DNA of 64,000 bases from Chamaea fasciata (taxonomy: Eukaryota > Chordata > Aves > Passeriformes > Sylviidae). The stretch is from the NCBI GenBank assembly GCA_029207755.1, contig JARCOQ010000005.1:44789621-44853620 (forward strand), written 5' to 3'. Positions 1 through 13,800 of this stretch are shown here, in pieces. Both the position numbers and the translations under genes were made by a program. Each line of letters opens with the position of its first letter. Position 1 is the first letter of the stretch. The notes beneath the pieces are model-generated. The model made no database searches. It was given only the letters and a program-made list of their open reading frames with translations, and was not told the DNA's origin.

Positions 1-2275
1 AGACTGTATAAAGGCCCTGGAGATTTTGCAGGCTCCATTCACAGAGGCTAGAAGAGCTCCACCGCTATTAAATCATGACAGAATGACCCAACAGAACAAA
101 TTCCCTAGCTGATCCCAAGTTGTACACACAGTTCTCAAGGTATAAATCAATACAAATGGTCAAGTTCTTGAGCTAGACATAAAAAAAAAAAAAAAAGAGT
201 TTTTTTATTAAGTTATGGTGCAGGAAGAACATCAGTCTATAAGAAAGATCTCTGCTATGAGGGAAGGATTGCTCCTAACTTTTTTTTTCCTGTCAGGAAG
301 TATTGAGTTTTTAATGCATGGGCTGGTTAACAGGGCAAAGGTGGTAATGGCGCGTGTGTGTTGAATCATGAACTCAGTCACGTACATAAAATCCAGAGAC
401 AACAGAAAGATTAAACACATTAGGGCATCTTTTGCAAAATATATCCTTCAACTGAGATTCTTTTTAATAAAATATAGCTCTTATCTCCATGCTGTGGATA
501 TCTGGTCTCTTATTCTAAAAATAATTGAACAGTTTCTCTCCAGTTCAAGAAATTTAATATTATTAAGTGACTGCAAAGCAAGGTACAACATTCATAAACA
601 TTCAGGAAGACTTCAGGCTAATACTGGCACTGTCAACTTGTATAATAAAATGAGAGATTAAGGTTGTTGCCTAAATTGCACTTGTGTAATCGATTCCTTT
701 GGAATATTGAAGAATTGAACAAAATGATGCTTTCATTCAATTTAAACACTAACAAAAATTAACATCTGAACTTCTAGCTAAGCAGCCAGGAATTACTTCC
801 CCTGCTTATAGTGCATTGCTCATACTCTTGCTATAAATAAGTAGCCTGATGACATAGAAACAATTCAATCAGTCAACACAGGGACACAGAAACTAAAAAA
901 CATTTTAATACTCTTGCCATTTTACCATGCCAAAAGTTAATTAACTGTATTAACATTCAAGTTTTGAGACTGAAACCAAAGCTGGTTTTAATGGCTATAG
1001 AAAGTATAAGGCTGCAGAACAAGGCTAGTCAAAGCAGAGTTTCAGTATTTTTAAAAACTAAGAATCCCCAGGATTGAAGACCTTGCTTTAGGAAAACAAC
1101 CAGGAGATGTTAGATTGTATGCTTTTAGAGCTTTTTCCTCTGGTTTATGGGTCTCAATACTAATATTATCCCAGAGACTGAGAAACGGTATTTAAATACA
1201 AGAAGCAACTGCTGCCATTTCAAAAACAAGACCCTTTAAAACCAGCAATGTAATGAGCATCCCTGTAAGTGCATGCTGCTAGTAATACATGCAACTTGTT
1301 GAGTTAATATTTTATTTAATATTCATATAATGTTTACCAAGGGAAAAAAAAAATTAATCTTTTAAGAAAGTTATTGCATTTAATATTTCCCATAACACAA
1401 TGCCCATGGTTTACTGTCATATCTCCAGGAGGCTGCAAAAGGGAAAAAGCAGCCTTCATCCCTCCAAGTGTGAGCTGCAGTACTGCCAGATCCTAGCAAG
1501 GTGGGGAGAAGGCAGCTACCTGTCATCCCATCTCTGCAAAGTGGGTCCAGGTGCAAGAAATAAGGAGGGCAAATCTTGTAAGAAGCAAGCCCTAGGTAGT
1601 GGGCAAAAAAGAGAGTCACCTTTAATTCTAGTCCTAGACCTTACATTCCTCTGGGCTTTTCTGGTCTCCTCAAACTGATTTTTGCAGGGACGGAGACCAA
1701 TGCCATGGCAGGCTTCAGTCTCAAATGCTTGCTGAAAGGCTACAGGAGGTGATGTTCCCTCTCCTGCCTGCACGAAGACTGTCTTTCTACCAAATCAGTA
1801 TCCAACACACTCACAGAAGTGACAGTGTGACTGGATCAAGGTGACGAACTCAGCAGCCAGCTCAGACAGCTCCATGTCCATCAAAGGATCTGGTGGAATC
1901 TTCTTCTCTGATCCAAAGGACCAGCCCTTAATAGCAAACTCTGCAGCAGCCAACTAAGAAATCTAGCTAGAAAAACTGAATGGGAGATAGAGTGGTCAAG
2001 CTGAGACTGGGTTTTCTCCCTATTTGAAAAATTCCAACAAGACCACTTTATGTACATACCAGTCAAACCCTAACTGAGTTAGGGTCAAAAAACCCCTAGG
2101 TAGGATGGAGTATCTGTTGCACATAAGGTCTCTCTGGAATTATGAATGCCTGCTTGTTCCTAGAGGAAACCCAGGATACTTGTCCATCCACCGAGATCAT
2201 AACAGTGCTGTTTTGGATGTCATCTGCTCAACAGAGATCTGTTTTGGCCAGGCAATGGGACAGGATACCCAGAAA
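1..2275. other. Non-coding DNA, probably first intron of the TMCC3-like gene
   Basis: No exon, RNA gene or recognisable transposon was found apart from an A tract at 181-196. Open frames here are all under 100 codons and lack the sequence character of a conserved protein. Assignment to an intron is an inference: a minus-strand first coding exon ends in a splice donor at 38504-38509, so its transcript should run leftward through this region, and no acceptor exon was recognised before the window edge. Confidence 0.45.
181..196. repeat. Mononucleotide A tract (16 A)
   Basis: A run of 16 A is followed by GAG and, a few bases on, a T run. No polyadenylation signal or target-site duplication is visible next to it, so it is best read as a simple repeat rather than a retroposon tail. 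Confidence 0.9.
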
Positions 2276-2370
2276 GGCCATGCAAGCTCCATCCTTGGAG
2301 ATACTCAAAACCCAACATTGGCCTACCCAAGTCACCTGCTGTAATAAGACCTGCTTTGACCAGGAGAGGG
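2276..2370 (+). mobile_element. Degraded CR1 LINE fragment, sense orientation
   Basis: The stretch keeps the order of landmarks of the CR1 3' untranslated region: a 'ctccatccttggagatact' block, then 'caaaaccca', then a diverged 'cacctgctgtaat' and 'cctgctttgaccaggag'. In intact avian CR1 copies these precede the 3' tail. The copy is short, has many substitutions and no visible terminal 8-bp repeats, so it is old and truncated at both ends. It lies about 340 bp upstream of a better preserved CR1 copy in the same orientation, but the spacing and sequence suggest separate insertions. Boundaries are approximate. Confidence 0.6.
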
Positions 2371-2711
2371 AAACAGAGGCATCAGCCCACCTGATTCTGT
2401 GGTTTGTCTCTCCTCCAAAACTAGCAAGCTGAAAGTGAGCAAGATATTAATGTGAAAAACAATGAAGGTAGAAATCAAAAGATGTTATACTTGGTTAGGT
2501 TCAGATATAGAAAAGACTCTTAAACTGAAAACTTTGAGAAACAAACAAACAAAGGCTTCATTAACTCCAGCTCTGCTGTAATCAGACCCGCCATTTGCAG
2601 TTCTCCATAGGCAGATATTTCTTTGAGAAAAAGACTTGAAATTTTTAAACTAAATAAAACTTCTAAACAGCAAGAAAAAAATATTCTGAAGTGTCTTGTG
2701 ATTAAACTATT

Positions 2712-3170
2712 AGAGAGCATCCAAAGGAGGGCAATGCAGATGGTGATGGGCCTTGAGGGGAAGCCGTATGAGAAGCAGCTGAGGTCACTTGGCCTGTTCA
2801 GCCTGGAGGAGACCAAGGGGACACTGCAGTCTGCACCTTCCTTGTGAAGGGAACGGGGAAAGGCAGGCATCACTGATCTCTTCTCTGCGGTGATCAGTGA
2901 CAGGATCTGAGAGAATGGCCTGCAATTGTGTCAGGGGAGGTTTAGGTTGGATATTAGAAAAAGGTTCTTCACCCAGAGGGTGGTTGGACACTGGAACAGG
3001 CTCCCCAGGGAAGTGGTCACAGCACCAGCCTGACAGACTTGAAGAAGAGTTTGGACAATACTCTCAGGCACAGGGTGTGACTCTTGGGGATGGTCCTGCG
3101 TAGGGCCAGGAGTTGGACATGATGATCCTTGTGTGTCCCTTCCAGCTCAGGATAGTCTCTGATTCTGTGT
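2712..3170 (+). mobile_element. 5'-truncated CR1 LINE, 3' end, sense orientation
   Basis: This is a CR1 non-LTR retrotransposon fragment, the dominant LINE of bird genomes. In order it shows a 'catccaaaggagggcaatg' region, a 'ggcctgttcagcctggagga' region, 'ggtttaggttggatattag', 'ttcttcacccagagggtggt', 'ggctccccagggaagtggtc' and the 3' end 'ccttccagctcaggatag' followed by 'gattctgtg', the remnant of the usual short terminal repeat. Small deletions and substitutions break every frame, for example in the 'gagaccaagggg' segment, so it cannot encode protein. About 460 bp remain of an element several kilobases long, which is the normal 5' truncation. Sense lies opposite to the presumed host gene. 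Confidence 0.93.
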
Positions 3171-5422
3171 TTAGTGAATTCTTTTATCTATTAGAGCTCA
3201 GTTCAGCTCTCCTGAAGTTGCATTCCATGCATTAATTTTAGTGCAGTTTGGATCACAACCTAAATTAGTTGTCTGATCAACCTGTCTTTTTATCACAGCA
3301 ATTTGGATATCACAATTTTAAACCAAAAGGAGTCCTTCTTAGCCATTCCACTTTTAGTGAAGTCCCCATGTTTTTTTGCGGGAGGTCAAGTGACTGCATC
3401 AATTCATGCAGCAAATCATTGAATTCAAAGTGCATTTACTTGTTCCCTGTTGCCCAAGTTCATCCAGCTGACTTGCTTTCTTTATCTGTGGCACCTAAAT
3501 AGCTATCCCAGACATTCGCTATATTCTGGGCAAAGAGGAGTTGTCATTTAAAAGCTTCAAAATCTTTGGAGTGAATTTGGGCTGATGTATCTCAATCTCC
3601 CAGTAGTAACAGCTACCGGCAGATCAATGCTTTTGCGTCAGAGACAGGACTCTGCTCTCTATCTCCCGCTATTTCGGAAAGTTAGACTACCACAATTTCC
3701 ACTGCCATAGTAATTCTCTAAATAAAGGACAGTATATTCAGCAGTGATTATTGAAAGGAAGTCTGACAGAAATTTTCCATCAACAGTACAGATAGACAAC
3801 ACAGTGTCTGTAAAAATGCTGTGAAAATAGAAATTAAATAGAAGATAGTTACTTCCACAGAAGAGACAGGCACTGTTCGGAACTTCCATTCAGCGGAAAA
3901 TTTTCTGTCTTTGTGAGAGCAACAAATAATGCTGACTGATCAGAGATTGCCTGGCCTTGTTGAACTTTAGTTCACAGGAAACATGGAAACGGGACAGGAA
4001 ATGAGCTCTCTCTTTGCAAACACCCAGAAGGTTACAGAGTGTTAGGAAAGAACTAATGTGGATTTATCAGAGACAGATTGTGCCACTCTTCCTCCTATGA
4101 CAGGATAAAAGACCTTTCTGTAAGACAGAAGTAGGAGATGTTCTACATCTTCAATGAATACACAGCTTTTTTATGCTCTTTCACAATAGAAAACCAGAAT
4201 GTCCTTCTCAGGGGTTTGCTGCCAAACAGAACGACTGTATTGTGTGATACTCACTTAGGGCTCAGCTGAGGCAGTGAGATAGAGAACATGTATTTTCTAT
4301 GCACAGGCAGCCTCTGGAAAGAACTGCAAGTACATGGGAGGACAGACTTAGTAGTAATAGTTTAAATTGACTGGAATGGGCTTGAAATATGATGGCAATA
4401 TCATATGAACATACCATATGTGCAACGTATCAGTTGCACAAATTCAACATGGAAAATGGGCAGATGTGGAGATTAGACACTATCAGAAATACATGTCTGT
4501 GTCATGCTGTTGGAAAAACAAATGACAGACAAACAATGACTCTAAAACAAACTTCACCTTGGAATCCATAGACATTTGTTTCACCTGTAGACATTGGTGC
4601 ATTGGCAAGAGTGCTGCAGCAAGCCTGGGCACTACACTGCCCTAAAAACACTACAGCAGGGTGAACAAAAAAAAAAACCCTGACAATTACATGTAATGAG
4701 AGAAATAATGAGTTGTGTTTAGGATTCAGGATTTCTGTTTCAGTTCTCTGCCACTGCTCAGGATCCTTCATTATGTTACATCTTCCACATGATTTCCACT
4801 CACATTACCCATGCTGCATCACAGATGGGTCAGATGAGATTTTCCATATTGCAGCATGGGAAATTTTGTTTTGTAGAAATCCCAGTTCCTTTAACAACCA
4901 CATACCACTGCTCTTGTGGGGAAATGCAAGTTATAAATGAGACAGTCAGCATCAGAACTACAACTGAGGTGCAGAGTTCAGATCACCCCACTAAAAGCAC
5001 AGCTAGTTTCATTCTTGCCTGCACCCTTTATTTCAGTGTATAGACAGAACAAAGGGCAGATTTCAATGCATAGGCAGAGGCTGTGACCTTCAAGGCATTC
5101 TCTCTGTCCCACATGACTTGATTGATACAGAAAGGACAGAGAGGCACAGCAGTGGTTCAGTAACATTACAACTTCTACTGTAAAGTGACAGGGAGAAAAA
5201 AACCAATTAAGAAGGAAAAGGAGAGGCTAGAGTGGCATACTTACAGAGACAGAGGGAAAAAAAAGCCAGTGGCAGGAGAGAGTTCCTGCTAATTGAAGAA
5301 CTCCCAGCACCCGAGAGTCCTGGAGTCTAAAGGTGCTCATGGGCAACTCTAGTAACCAAAAGAGCTCCAACAGAAATAAAAAGCATGTCTTTCTTTTGTG
5401 TTAATATGAACCAAACATACAA

Positions 5423-5456
5423 CCCCCCCACCCCCCCACCCCCCAAAAAAACCCAA
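5423..5456. repeat. C-rich tract with adjoining A/C tract
   Basis: Runs of seven, seven and six C separated by single A, followed by seven A and an 'acccaaacc' end. It is a low-complexity tract. The C runs could support unusual secondary structure on either strand, but they lack four separated tracts with clean loops, so no G-quadruplex or i-motif is claimed. Confidence 0.85.
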
Positions 5457-8400
5457 ACCAGATGTCTTGAAGCAGCATGGAAATTCATGGGGGCCCATGC
5501 TGGTTGGACTCAAGTCAAAAACTTCGAAGATTTATCAAATACCCATAATATTTTTCTTACTGTGTGATACTCCATATATCAATGGTTTAAGCTCACTAAG
5601 TGCCTGGAAACACTATGCCTTCAGAGGAAATGAGTGTTGGTTCAGGAGCCTCAGCTCCTCAGGCTGAGGGAATGCTATGGAAATGTCTGAAGAAGATAAG
5701 TTTGTCTCTGACCAGACAGCATAAATGCTATGATGACCAGATATGATGTTATGTCAATGTCAGAAGGAAGTTAAGGCCACTCTGCACTGTCTCGGGAAGT
5801 TTTTTAATTTTCTGGAAGCTGGCAGCATACGCCCTGCCCACACTGCTCCCTGGGGCTGGCAGCAGTCTCCCTCCTCCTGCTCTGCCATCCCCTGCCTTAC
5901 ATAAGCAAAGGTAATCCAGAGGTCATGGCAATTTCTGCCTGAATACATGTCATAAGAGATATCTCCTGGCTCAGAAGCCCTTTTTTGTTTGCTTCAGATA
6001 CTGCTGCCTGATAAGAGAAGCAGAATCATTTTAGCCTTGAGAATGGACTGTGCTTACTAAGGTATCCCCATCTCCGAGTCCTCAGTTGTCAACAAGCTTG
6101 GGCTGGAGGACAAGCCATCTCTCCTTCCATTTGCCACGGAGGACAAAGAAAAGGGTTTCAATCTTCATCACAAACCAGCGTATTTAATATGTAGTAGTCA
6201 GCAGTAAATTTCTGGTCAATTTGATAAAATTAATTTATTTCTGATTTTATGGCTTCAGGCTGAATATTTGCTCCATAGGGCACAGGAGAAAGGGGGAGAC
6301 CACAAGGTTTCTCACTCCTTTTCTCCCTAGCTCTCCTCCCCATTAATCAAATCATGCCCTGTCATGTGGCATGTTTGGTATAGTAACTACATGACCAAAG
6401 AATCTCCCTCCATTTTGGATCTTTTCTCTGTCTGTGAGAGCCATTCTGCAACTCTCCAACAAAAGAAACCTCCCTCTCAAAACAGCAAGACCTCAATCAC
6501 AGACCAGTTTCTGTCTGTGTAAGAGACACGTGTTTGGGAAGGAGAGTTTGAAAGAGTACAAAACAGGAAAATCAAAGTGCAAAATCTACAGGTGTTGAAA
6601 GAAACCCAGCAATAACCTGCTGGGAGCACACAGATTCACTGGAATGAGATTATGTGCTGTCAGTTTCCATCAGTCCTCTCAACTGATTGCAGCATTTGAT
6701 ACATGCAAGCAAGATTCTCAGGCGATGGCAGATGAATACAGCCCATTTCTTCCATCATTTGAAAGTCATTAGGATTAGAGCACTGCATGCACCAGAAGCA
6801 TCAAATTAAGCACCCATCACAGGATCAATCCCCATTATTCCCTGGGTTTTTGCAAATGAACACTGCAAATTAAATAGTTTAGTGAAAGCACTTATAATTT
6901 GTTTTCTTGGTTAGCAATGATTTAATTATGCCCATTTTTAATACACAAGATAAATAAAAGTTCTTTTTCACACAGCTAACAAATCAGTATTTTATTCCTC
7001 TGTGTTACAATTGCAAAATCATAATGTGAATGTAGAAACTAAAATCCAGTTTTAAAATCATATATTATTTGGTTGCTATTAAACCTATTAATATTTGCAT
7101 TACTAAGGATTACTTGAAACAGTAGGAAAGTACAATTCACAAACAACCAGAAATAGCAGGAAAGGGGGGAAATGCAGTAGTAGCAAATTTCAAATATTTT
7201 TACCCATCTGTACCATAAGCAAATCAAGACATGCTCCAACTTCAGGCTCTCAGCCTGTCACAGCACTACATAGATTGCTAGAACGAGGCATTCAGAAGCA
7301 CAGAATGGGCTGAACAAACTTTTACGGTATTTTGATTTTTTGACCAAAGACACACAATCTAGAATACGAGGGCAACACAAGTATCACCAAGCATGGAACA
7401 AACAGGCTCTGTATGTTTGCCAACTCACCTGACTGTCATAATCTTTAACGTGAAACGTAATATCCTGTTTTAGGCTTGCTGGATTTCTTTACAGAGTAAA
7501 ACGATTGACACTGGGAGAATAAATCTGGGGAATACATCCGCTCATCCAGTATGCCTCAGAGAGATAGCAAAGCTATTCAAGGTGTTGCCATGTACGTGGA
7601 AATATACAGAACAACAAGCAGAGGAAGCAGAAAAACACTCCATAACATATGGTTTATGTAAATTGAAACAGAAGTAAATCTGTATACAGAAAATGAGAAA
7701 AAATGCAATATTTATTGAGTTCTGTTCACTTGGAACACAAAGCTGGAATTATAATAAGAGGTGTTTCAGATATATGTTTGAACACCAGGAAATTACTTCT
7801 CTACAATTTTTGTCTAGTACAAAGTACATGCTAGCAATTTAGCCCCAAATTAGCATTTCTATGTCTCCCAAGACTGGGGGTTTCTTTAATCCGGACCAGT
7901 TTATCTTCTGCTACCATTCCATGTGTTGTATACACAGCACTTTCACACAGTGATAAAAAAAAAACAAACCACCCAACAAAGTCTTAATAAAAACTGGTAA
8001 AAGTAAATCTTTCTAAACTGCAACATCCCCAGATGTTACTACAGATAACCACCACAAATTACCCCACAAGTGGAAAAGGACAGAACGTAGACTTAATGCT
8101 AGACTTACGTATTTCCAAAAGGCCCTATTGCTACAAAAGATTAAATTATTTTCTCTCTGTGAAAGAAGTACACAAACACTACTAAAAATAGAACTACATG
8201 CTCTTAGCCCCTTCATACCCCATTCTTTGCAAGTCACTTCAGAGCAGTGTGCCCCCTCTTTCACAGCTGTACACAATCTCCAAAGTAGCTGGCAAGCTGA
8301 TAGACTAAAAATATTATTTCTGAAGTTCTTTTTGAACCACTATGATACTGCAAAGCAGTTGTAGTCCCAGTTGCACAAGTTGCTTCAGTCCCTAGTGGCA

Positions 8401-9768
8401 GCAGATCATTAAAACAGGGGAGGCATTTTATACACTTCATCTTTTAATAAGTTAGAAGCCATGATTCTATACAAAAAGTCACCCTTGTGGCCCCTTCGCA
8501 AGCCACATTCACTGTCCTAATTACTTCAAGTAAGCAAACTCAGTTGTGTAATTCAGAGCCAATTATTTTTTTCCCCCAGGTAGGCAGTCAGGATTTTAAT
8601 GGAAAACGTGCAGATGTGAATATCCAACTGTGTGCATTCTCTTATGTATATGTTCATGCTTCATAAACCTTCTACCACAATTTAATTTTCACTGGATCAT
8701 AAATATCTGAAGAAAATTGAACTCAGAGGATTTTCACAGAGTAAACACTTTAAACCTCAGAGCTGGAGTCTACTCCCTGCTGTTATGCAAGCAGTTTCAA
8801 GCAGTGAAATACATTCTGGGGCTGTGAAACATCAGACTTGTCACCTAGTGATTGATTTCTCCTTCTTCCCAAACAGGTCACAGATATTTGTTTCAGTCAA
8901 GGACTGCATATTCTTATCATCTACCACAGCCAATTTTTTTTCCTAGTGTGCAGGCCAGATACAAATGAAAATTCAAAACAAACACCCCATAGTGAATCAA
9001 TACTCACCAACCAAACACCTCTCTTGAGAACAGTTAGGCAGCATATTTGCCATCTAATCATCCCACAGAAGTGAGGGACAGCTTTAATTCTGCTTTGCAT
9101 CCCTTTAGAGCAAACTACTGATATATTCAGGGAAACATGAACACACCATTTGCTCCCACCTCGCCTTTTTCCCAGCCAGGGCTGTCTCCCCCAGATAACT
9201 CTAGCAAAGGAAATTTTCACCTTTACGGCCAAATCCCAAACTTCTGTGACAGAATTTACAACTAGCAGAAGCAGCTCTTAATAATCCCTTTATAACCTTG
9301 CCAGGAATTCAAGCCTGAATCCAATTCTGCAATCATTAGTTCTGAAGCCACAGGACCCCTACCAAAGGAGAAAGATCTTTAAAAATATCAGAAAAAGCTG
9401 TGTGATTGAGTCATCGGTTTAAACTTGTTTCATTCCAAAGGTACTTTTGAGAAGTTTGTGTCTATCCATGTGCTGTCCTAGGGGAAAAACAAATACAGCA
9501 ATCTCAACAAAAATAACAGAAGAAATAAGTTTTTGTATTGACTGCAAAAGAATAGCCAAATTCATTCCAAGGACAGAACTAGGCTGGAAACTAACACAAG
9601 AATGCAGTTCCAGTGGAAACAAGATGTTTTGACCCTGAGAAGAAGTCTGAAGACAAAAACACCTCAGATAGGAATCTTGCTCTAACCAAGAGTCACTGCT
9701 ACTTGCCCACACAACTGTAAATCAGGATCCCGTAGATGCAATAAAAATCAAAAAGCTCCAATAGCAGC

Positions 9769-9806
9769 AAACAAAAACAAACAAACAAAACCCAAAACCA
9801 ACCAAA
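9769..9806. repeat. A/C-rich (AAAC)n simple repeat
   Basis: An imperfect run of AAAC units ('aaacaaacaaaac' type) grading into 'cccaaaaccaacc'. It is a low-complexity repeat with no coding content. Confidence 0.85.
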
Positions 9807-10789
9807 ATTTATTCCAAAAGACTATGAAAATGGTATAATCTCTAAAAGATGAAAGGCTTATCTGCACTCCAATTTACAACTCTTAAAATCATGCTTATTT
9901 TCCTCTTGATATCTTGTTTTCAAATTATTATTTTTCCCCAGTCTTCTCAAGAGCTACATCTCTGGGCCTACATGTAGCCAAGCAAAGTCAATCTCAGTAG
10001 AAAAAACAGCTGACTACTTTAGTCTCTGAAAAACACAGGTGAAGACATCTCTTCAGGAAGGGTACAGACATTTCTGTACTTCACACCCCTCTAATACACA
10101 CCTTGGTGTCAGCCTCAGGGAGCTTTCCAGACCTTCATCTGTCATAGTATGTACAAGACACTATAATAGAGAGCCAGCTCTAAGCTTCTCACTTGCAGTC
10201 AGCATTGCCAAGTGCAACAAGGGCGAAGGGCAGCAGAGCAGATGCCTCAGGCACCCCAAGTAATGAAATGAATTTTCAGAAGCCAGGGAAGACAACCTCG
10301 AGGTGCAAGGAAGTTGTGAAAGAAGCAAGAAGCCCTTTTGGGGGCTGTGATCAGGGTCATTTGTTCTCAGAGGTCTATGGGGCATCTCACCCCAGTAATC
10401 TGCTCCCACTATGAAGCCAAAGCAGTTCTTGAGGATTGTTGTGCTACATTGGTGGCTGCGTCTTGAGGCAGCCGGGGTGCCAGAGCAGCATGTGAGACAA
10501 CATGTGCGCTTAAGAAAGCAACATGATGCTCTCCTCCTCTCCTTTCCCATGGAGTACTGGGCACTGCTCACAGTCTGCACACGCACAGGTACAAACATGC
10601 TCATTCCTGCCCTGAGATCTTTCCACACAGAGGCAGAAGTACCCATTGGTGCGTCCTTGCTGGTATGTGCAGAACCACACACAGGACTTCAGCTGAGGAT
10701 ATGGAAAAAGCTCCTCTATGAGCAGAGATAAGCAAGTGGAAAAAGTGAGCAATGGACGAGAGGAATAAATGTGACGTGACACTGAGATG

Positions 10790-10849
10790 GTCTGAGATCT
10801 CAGACACAGAGATCTGTGTGAGAGCCCCTCACACAGTGAGGGGCTCTCA
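10790..10849. repeat. Cluster of perfect inverted repeats
   Basis: Positions 10790-10805 form a perfect 16-bp palindrome centred on AGATCT. Positions 10806-10818 hold a second, imperfect AGATCT-centred palindrome ('acagagatctgtg'). Positions 10819-10832 and 10836-10849 form a perfect 14-bp inverted repeat around a 3-nt loop (ACA); the arms read 'tgagagcccctcac' and 'gtgaggggctctca'. The last could fold as a stable hairpin in DNA or RNA on either strand. There is no following T run of the kind bacterial terminators have, and no miRNA-length arm. Confidence 0.9.
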
Positions 10850-13800
10850 GTGGCATTTAAATCAGTTCTTCAGCAAGGGAACATGCAACATTAGGATTCC
10901 TGATGGGCTAATTTAGTGCAGACAGAAAAGCAGCCTTAGCACCCAATTAAACAAGCCTTTCTCCACCATCCACTTTGATCTATTGCCTCTAACAACTGCC
11001 CCAGCTGCCTGTAGTTAAAAGCCACCCCTGTTGGTGGCTCAGCTTAACTGTGGTACTTGTTGGCAGTGATGGCCTGGAGGATGAAATACAAAGGGGCTAA
11101 AACATGGAAACCTCATGGAGGCTGTGAGAATCAGCAGCAAGTAAGAATGGCAGCTCGGATGTAGGTTTTGGCTCAGGACACTCTCCTAACAACACTGATG
11201 AAGGCCATAGCAGCAGTGACCCTCCCTCCATATGTACCTATAACTGTACCTGTATATACACACCTGTGCAGTCTGATGTTTAAATTTGTGTTCTAGTATC
11301 TGATACTGATTGCCACAAGAGACTTACAGCATGTCCTGCTATGGCCATTATTCTACCACAGCCAGATAATCAAGGGCATCTCTCCTCATGACTCCTGAAT
11401 GCCTACGGGTGCTTTCTCAGCAGCAGATGCAGAATATACATATCCCCACGATGTCCTAGAGAACAGCCAGCTAATGGCCAGCTGCATCAGCAATGTCCTG
11501 AGGCACGCTGCCACCTTGTTGTAGTTTAGAGAGATGACAGCGAACACCCTTTACTCCTTCAGCTTCATTCACAGCTACATTACCTGGCACCCAGAAATGT
11601 GTTTCTTTGTTGTTGGAGAGGAGATGAAGGCTAATGAAGGTGCTGGCTATTTATCAGTAGAATCTGGGAGTTCTGCAGGACATGACAATTCAACTTGGAT
11701 GTATTGAAAAAAAAATACTTCCCCCCTTTCAGCTCCTATGGTACAAACATACTGAAAAACACATTTCATTTGATGGGTTCTGGTTTGTCTAGAGCAATAC
11801 GTGCTAGTTCTAAAAACAGAAACCACGTTCCACAACAAGCAGGATAATACATCTAGACTGCCTAAGTCAGCCTAAGGACTTTCTCAAAATCTGGACTGTG
11901 TTGCTGTAGGTAAATTCAGTATCAAACACTGTCATTCACTACACATAGATGTGAAAAAAATTCAAACTATAGGAGGCAAAGGAATGAGCAATTCAATCCT
12001 TAAGGTAAATGTGGTCTCTTGACCTGTCTGTTCCAAATATCCTCTGCATATGTCTTGGAGCTTATACACATATACGAATTTAATAGGTTCAGCTTAAAAT
12101 AGCTGATTTTAAGAGCTGTATTTTTACCCACACAACCCTGGATTAAAGTGGCTTAAAAAATATATAGTCAAATAGTTTTATCTCCAGCGATACAGAAACA
12201 TTCCTGTAATTGACACTGCGCTGTATCATGGTCAGCCTCTCACAGTGGTCCTCTCTAAGCTACAGGTTGGGCTTTTCTTACTGTTTCCTGAGGTACTTTT
12301 AGAGTTTATACCAAAAATCTGGGAGGAATTACCATAAAGCAGACAAAGCAAGAGGGCAAGTTAACTAGTTAAAGAACATGAAATTTGAATCAAACAACCT
12401 TGTTTCTGTGCCTCAGGATAGGATTCCAGATGTTTTGTAAGGAAACAGAAGACAAGACAGTAAGACATTAGGAAATACATCTAAGCACTAATGATTTAAA
12501 AGCTCTATTCTTGTAAAACAGAATGATACAGTTCAAAAGTAAGGAGCTAGAAAAGGTTTTAGAAAAATGAGAGGCTACAGGTGAACTAATTTTTTTAGCT
12601 TCAATCACTTAAAATGCTTAGAGAATTTACTTAAGAAATACATTCTGTTCAGACCTTTTCTGGTATCTTTTATTTTTTGGCTGTCAGCAAGAAAATGTTA
12701 CCTTACATCATACAGTCCATTGCTCAGAGATGGTGCTGTTCATCCCATCCTTTCTTTCCTTCACCTTAATTAGAACTGAAATCGTGTGACTCTCAACACT
12801 CAGGAGACACGTAAATTACAAGGGAAAAACAGCTAAGGGCTTGCCTGCATGTGTTGCACACCAGATAAGGCAATACTCTTTCCTTCCCCTCTGCTATTAC
12901 AGCGTTTCCACTGCAGCATGTTTGCCCACACTAAGATATACAATACCACAAAAGCTATTTATGAACTCTCCTATCAGTGTACACACACTGGTAACAACAC
13001 AAGACTGCAGTAACCAGGAACATTTTGATATGACATTTTCTAAAGGAAACCTTATTCCCTTGATTTCTGCAGGAAAGGGAGGAGCTGCTCCAAAGCTTAA
13101 GGCCTGTGGTTAAAGCACTGATGGAAGACCAAAGCTCTATCTTTGAAGATGAATCGTCATTTTGGATGCTCATTTAAAACTAGGTTAAATCAATTCACTT
13201 GCATAACAAAGACTAGCTTCTGGAAAGTGCTCACCAAAAGGAAGTGAAACCACTGACACAATGTGAAGAACTGAAAACAAAGTGATGCAGCTAACACACT
13301 TATCTCAGGGACATGGTGCATCTTGATTTTCTTAGATGGTTTCTGCCTAATACTGTCATGCAAAGGCTCTCCAGAACCCAGGGATGATTTTCAAAACATC
13401 CAGCTCTGCCCACTGATACTGAAAGACACTGAGAGACTTCACTTGTCATAGAATTCTCTGAAACTTGTTCCTGTATCAGCTTTTGCTGTTTGAGTGATAT
13501 AGTAAGAAGATTAATCACTGCTGTAGCACTTGATGGCCTTGGTAAGTAAAAAATTGATTGATATTTTTCTTTTCTCCCACACCCCAAGAGAATATACAAA
13601 GCGAAAACCAGCATTTTCTAAATTCCTAGTAAAACAAAAATGTCAAAGGAGTCTCAAAAAATGATACATTCTTGTTTAAAACTTTAATTTTAATTAAAAT
13701 CAAACAAAGTAAGGTGACTAGAAAAGCAATTATACCTTGGATTTTCAGACCAGAAAATCTGACTAATGTCTCATTCATATGGAATGTGATAGGGCCACCA

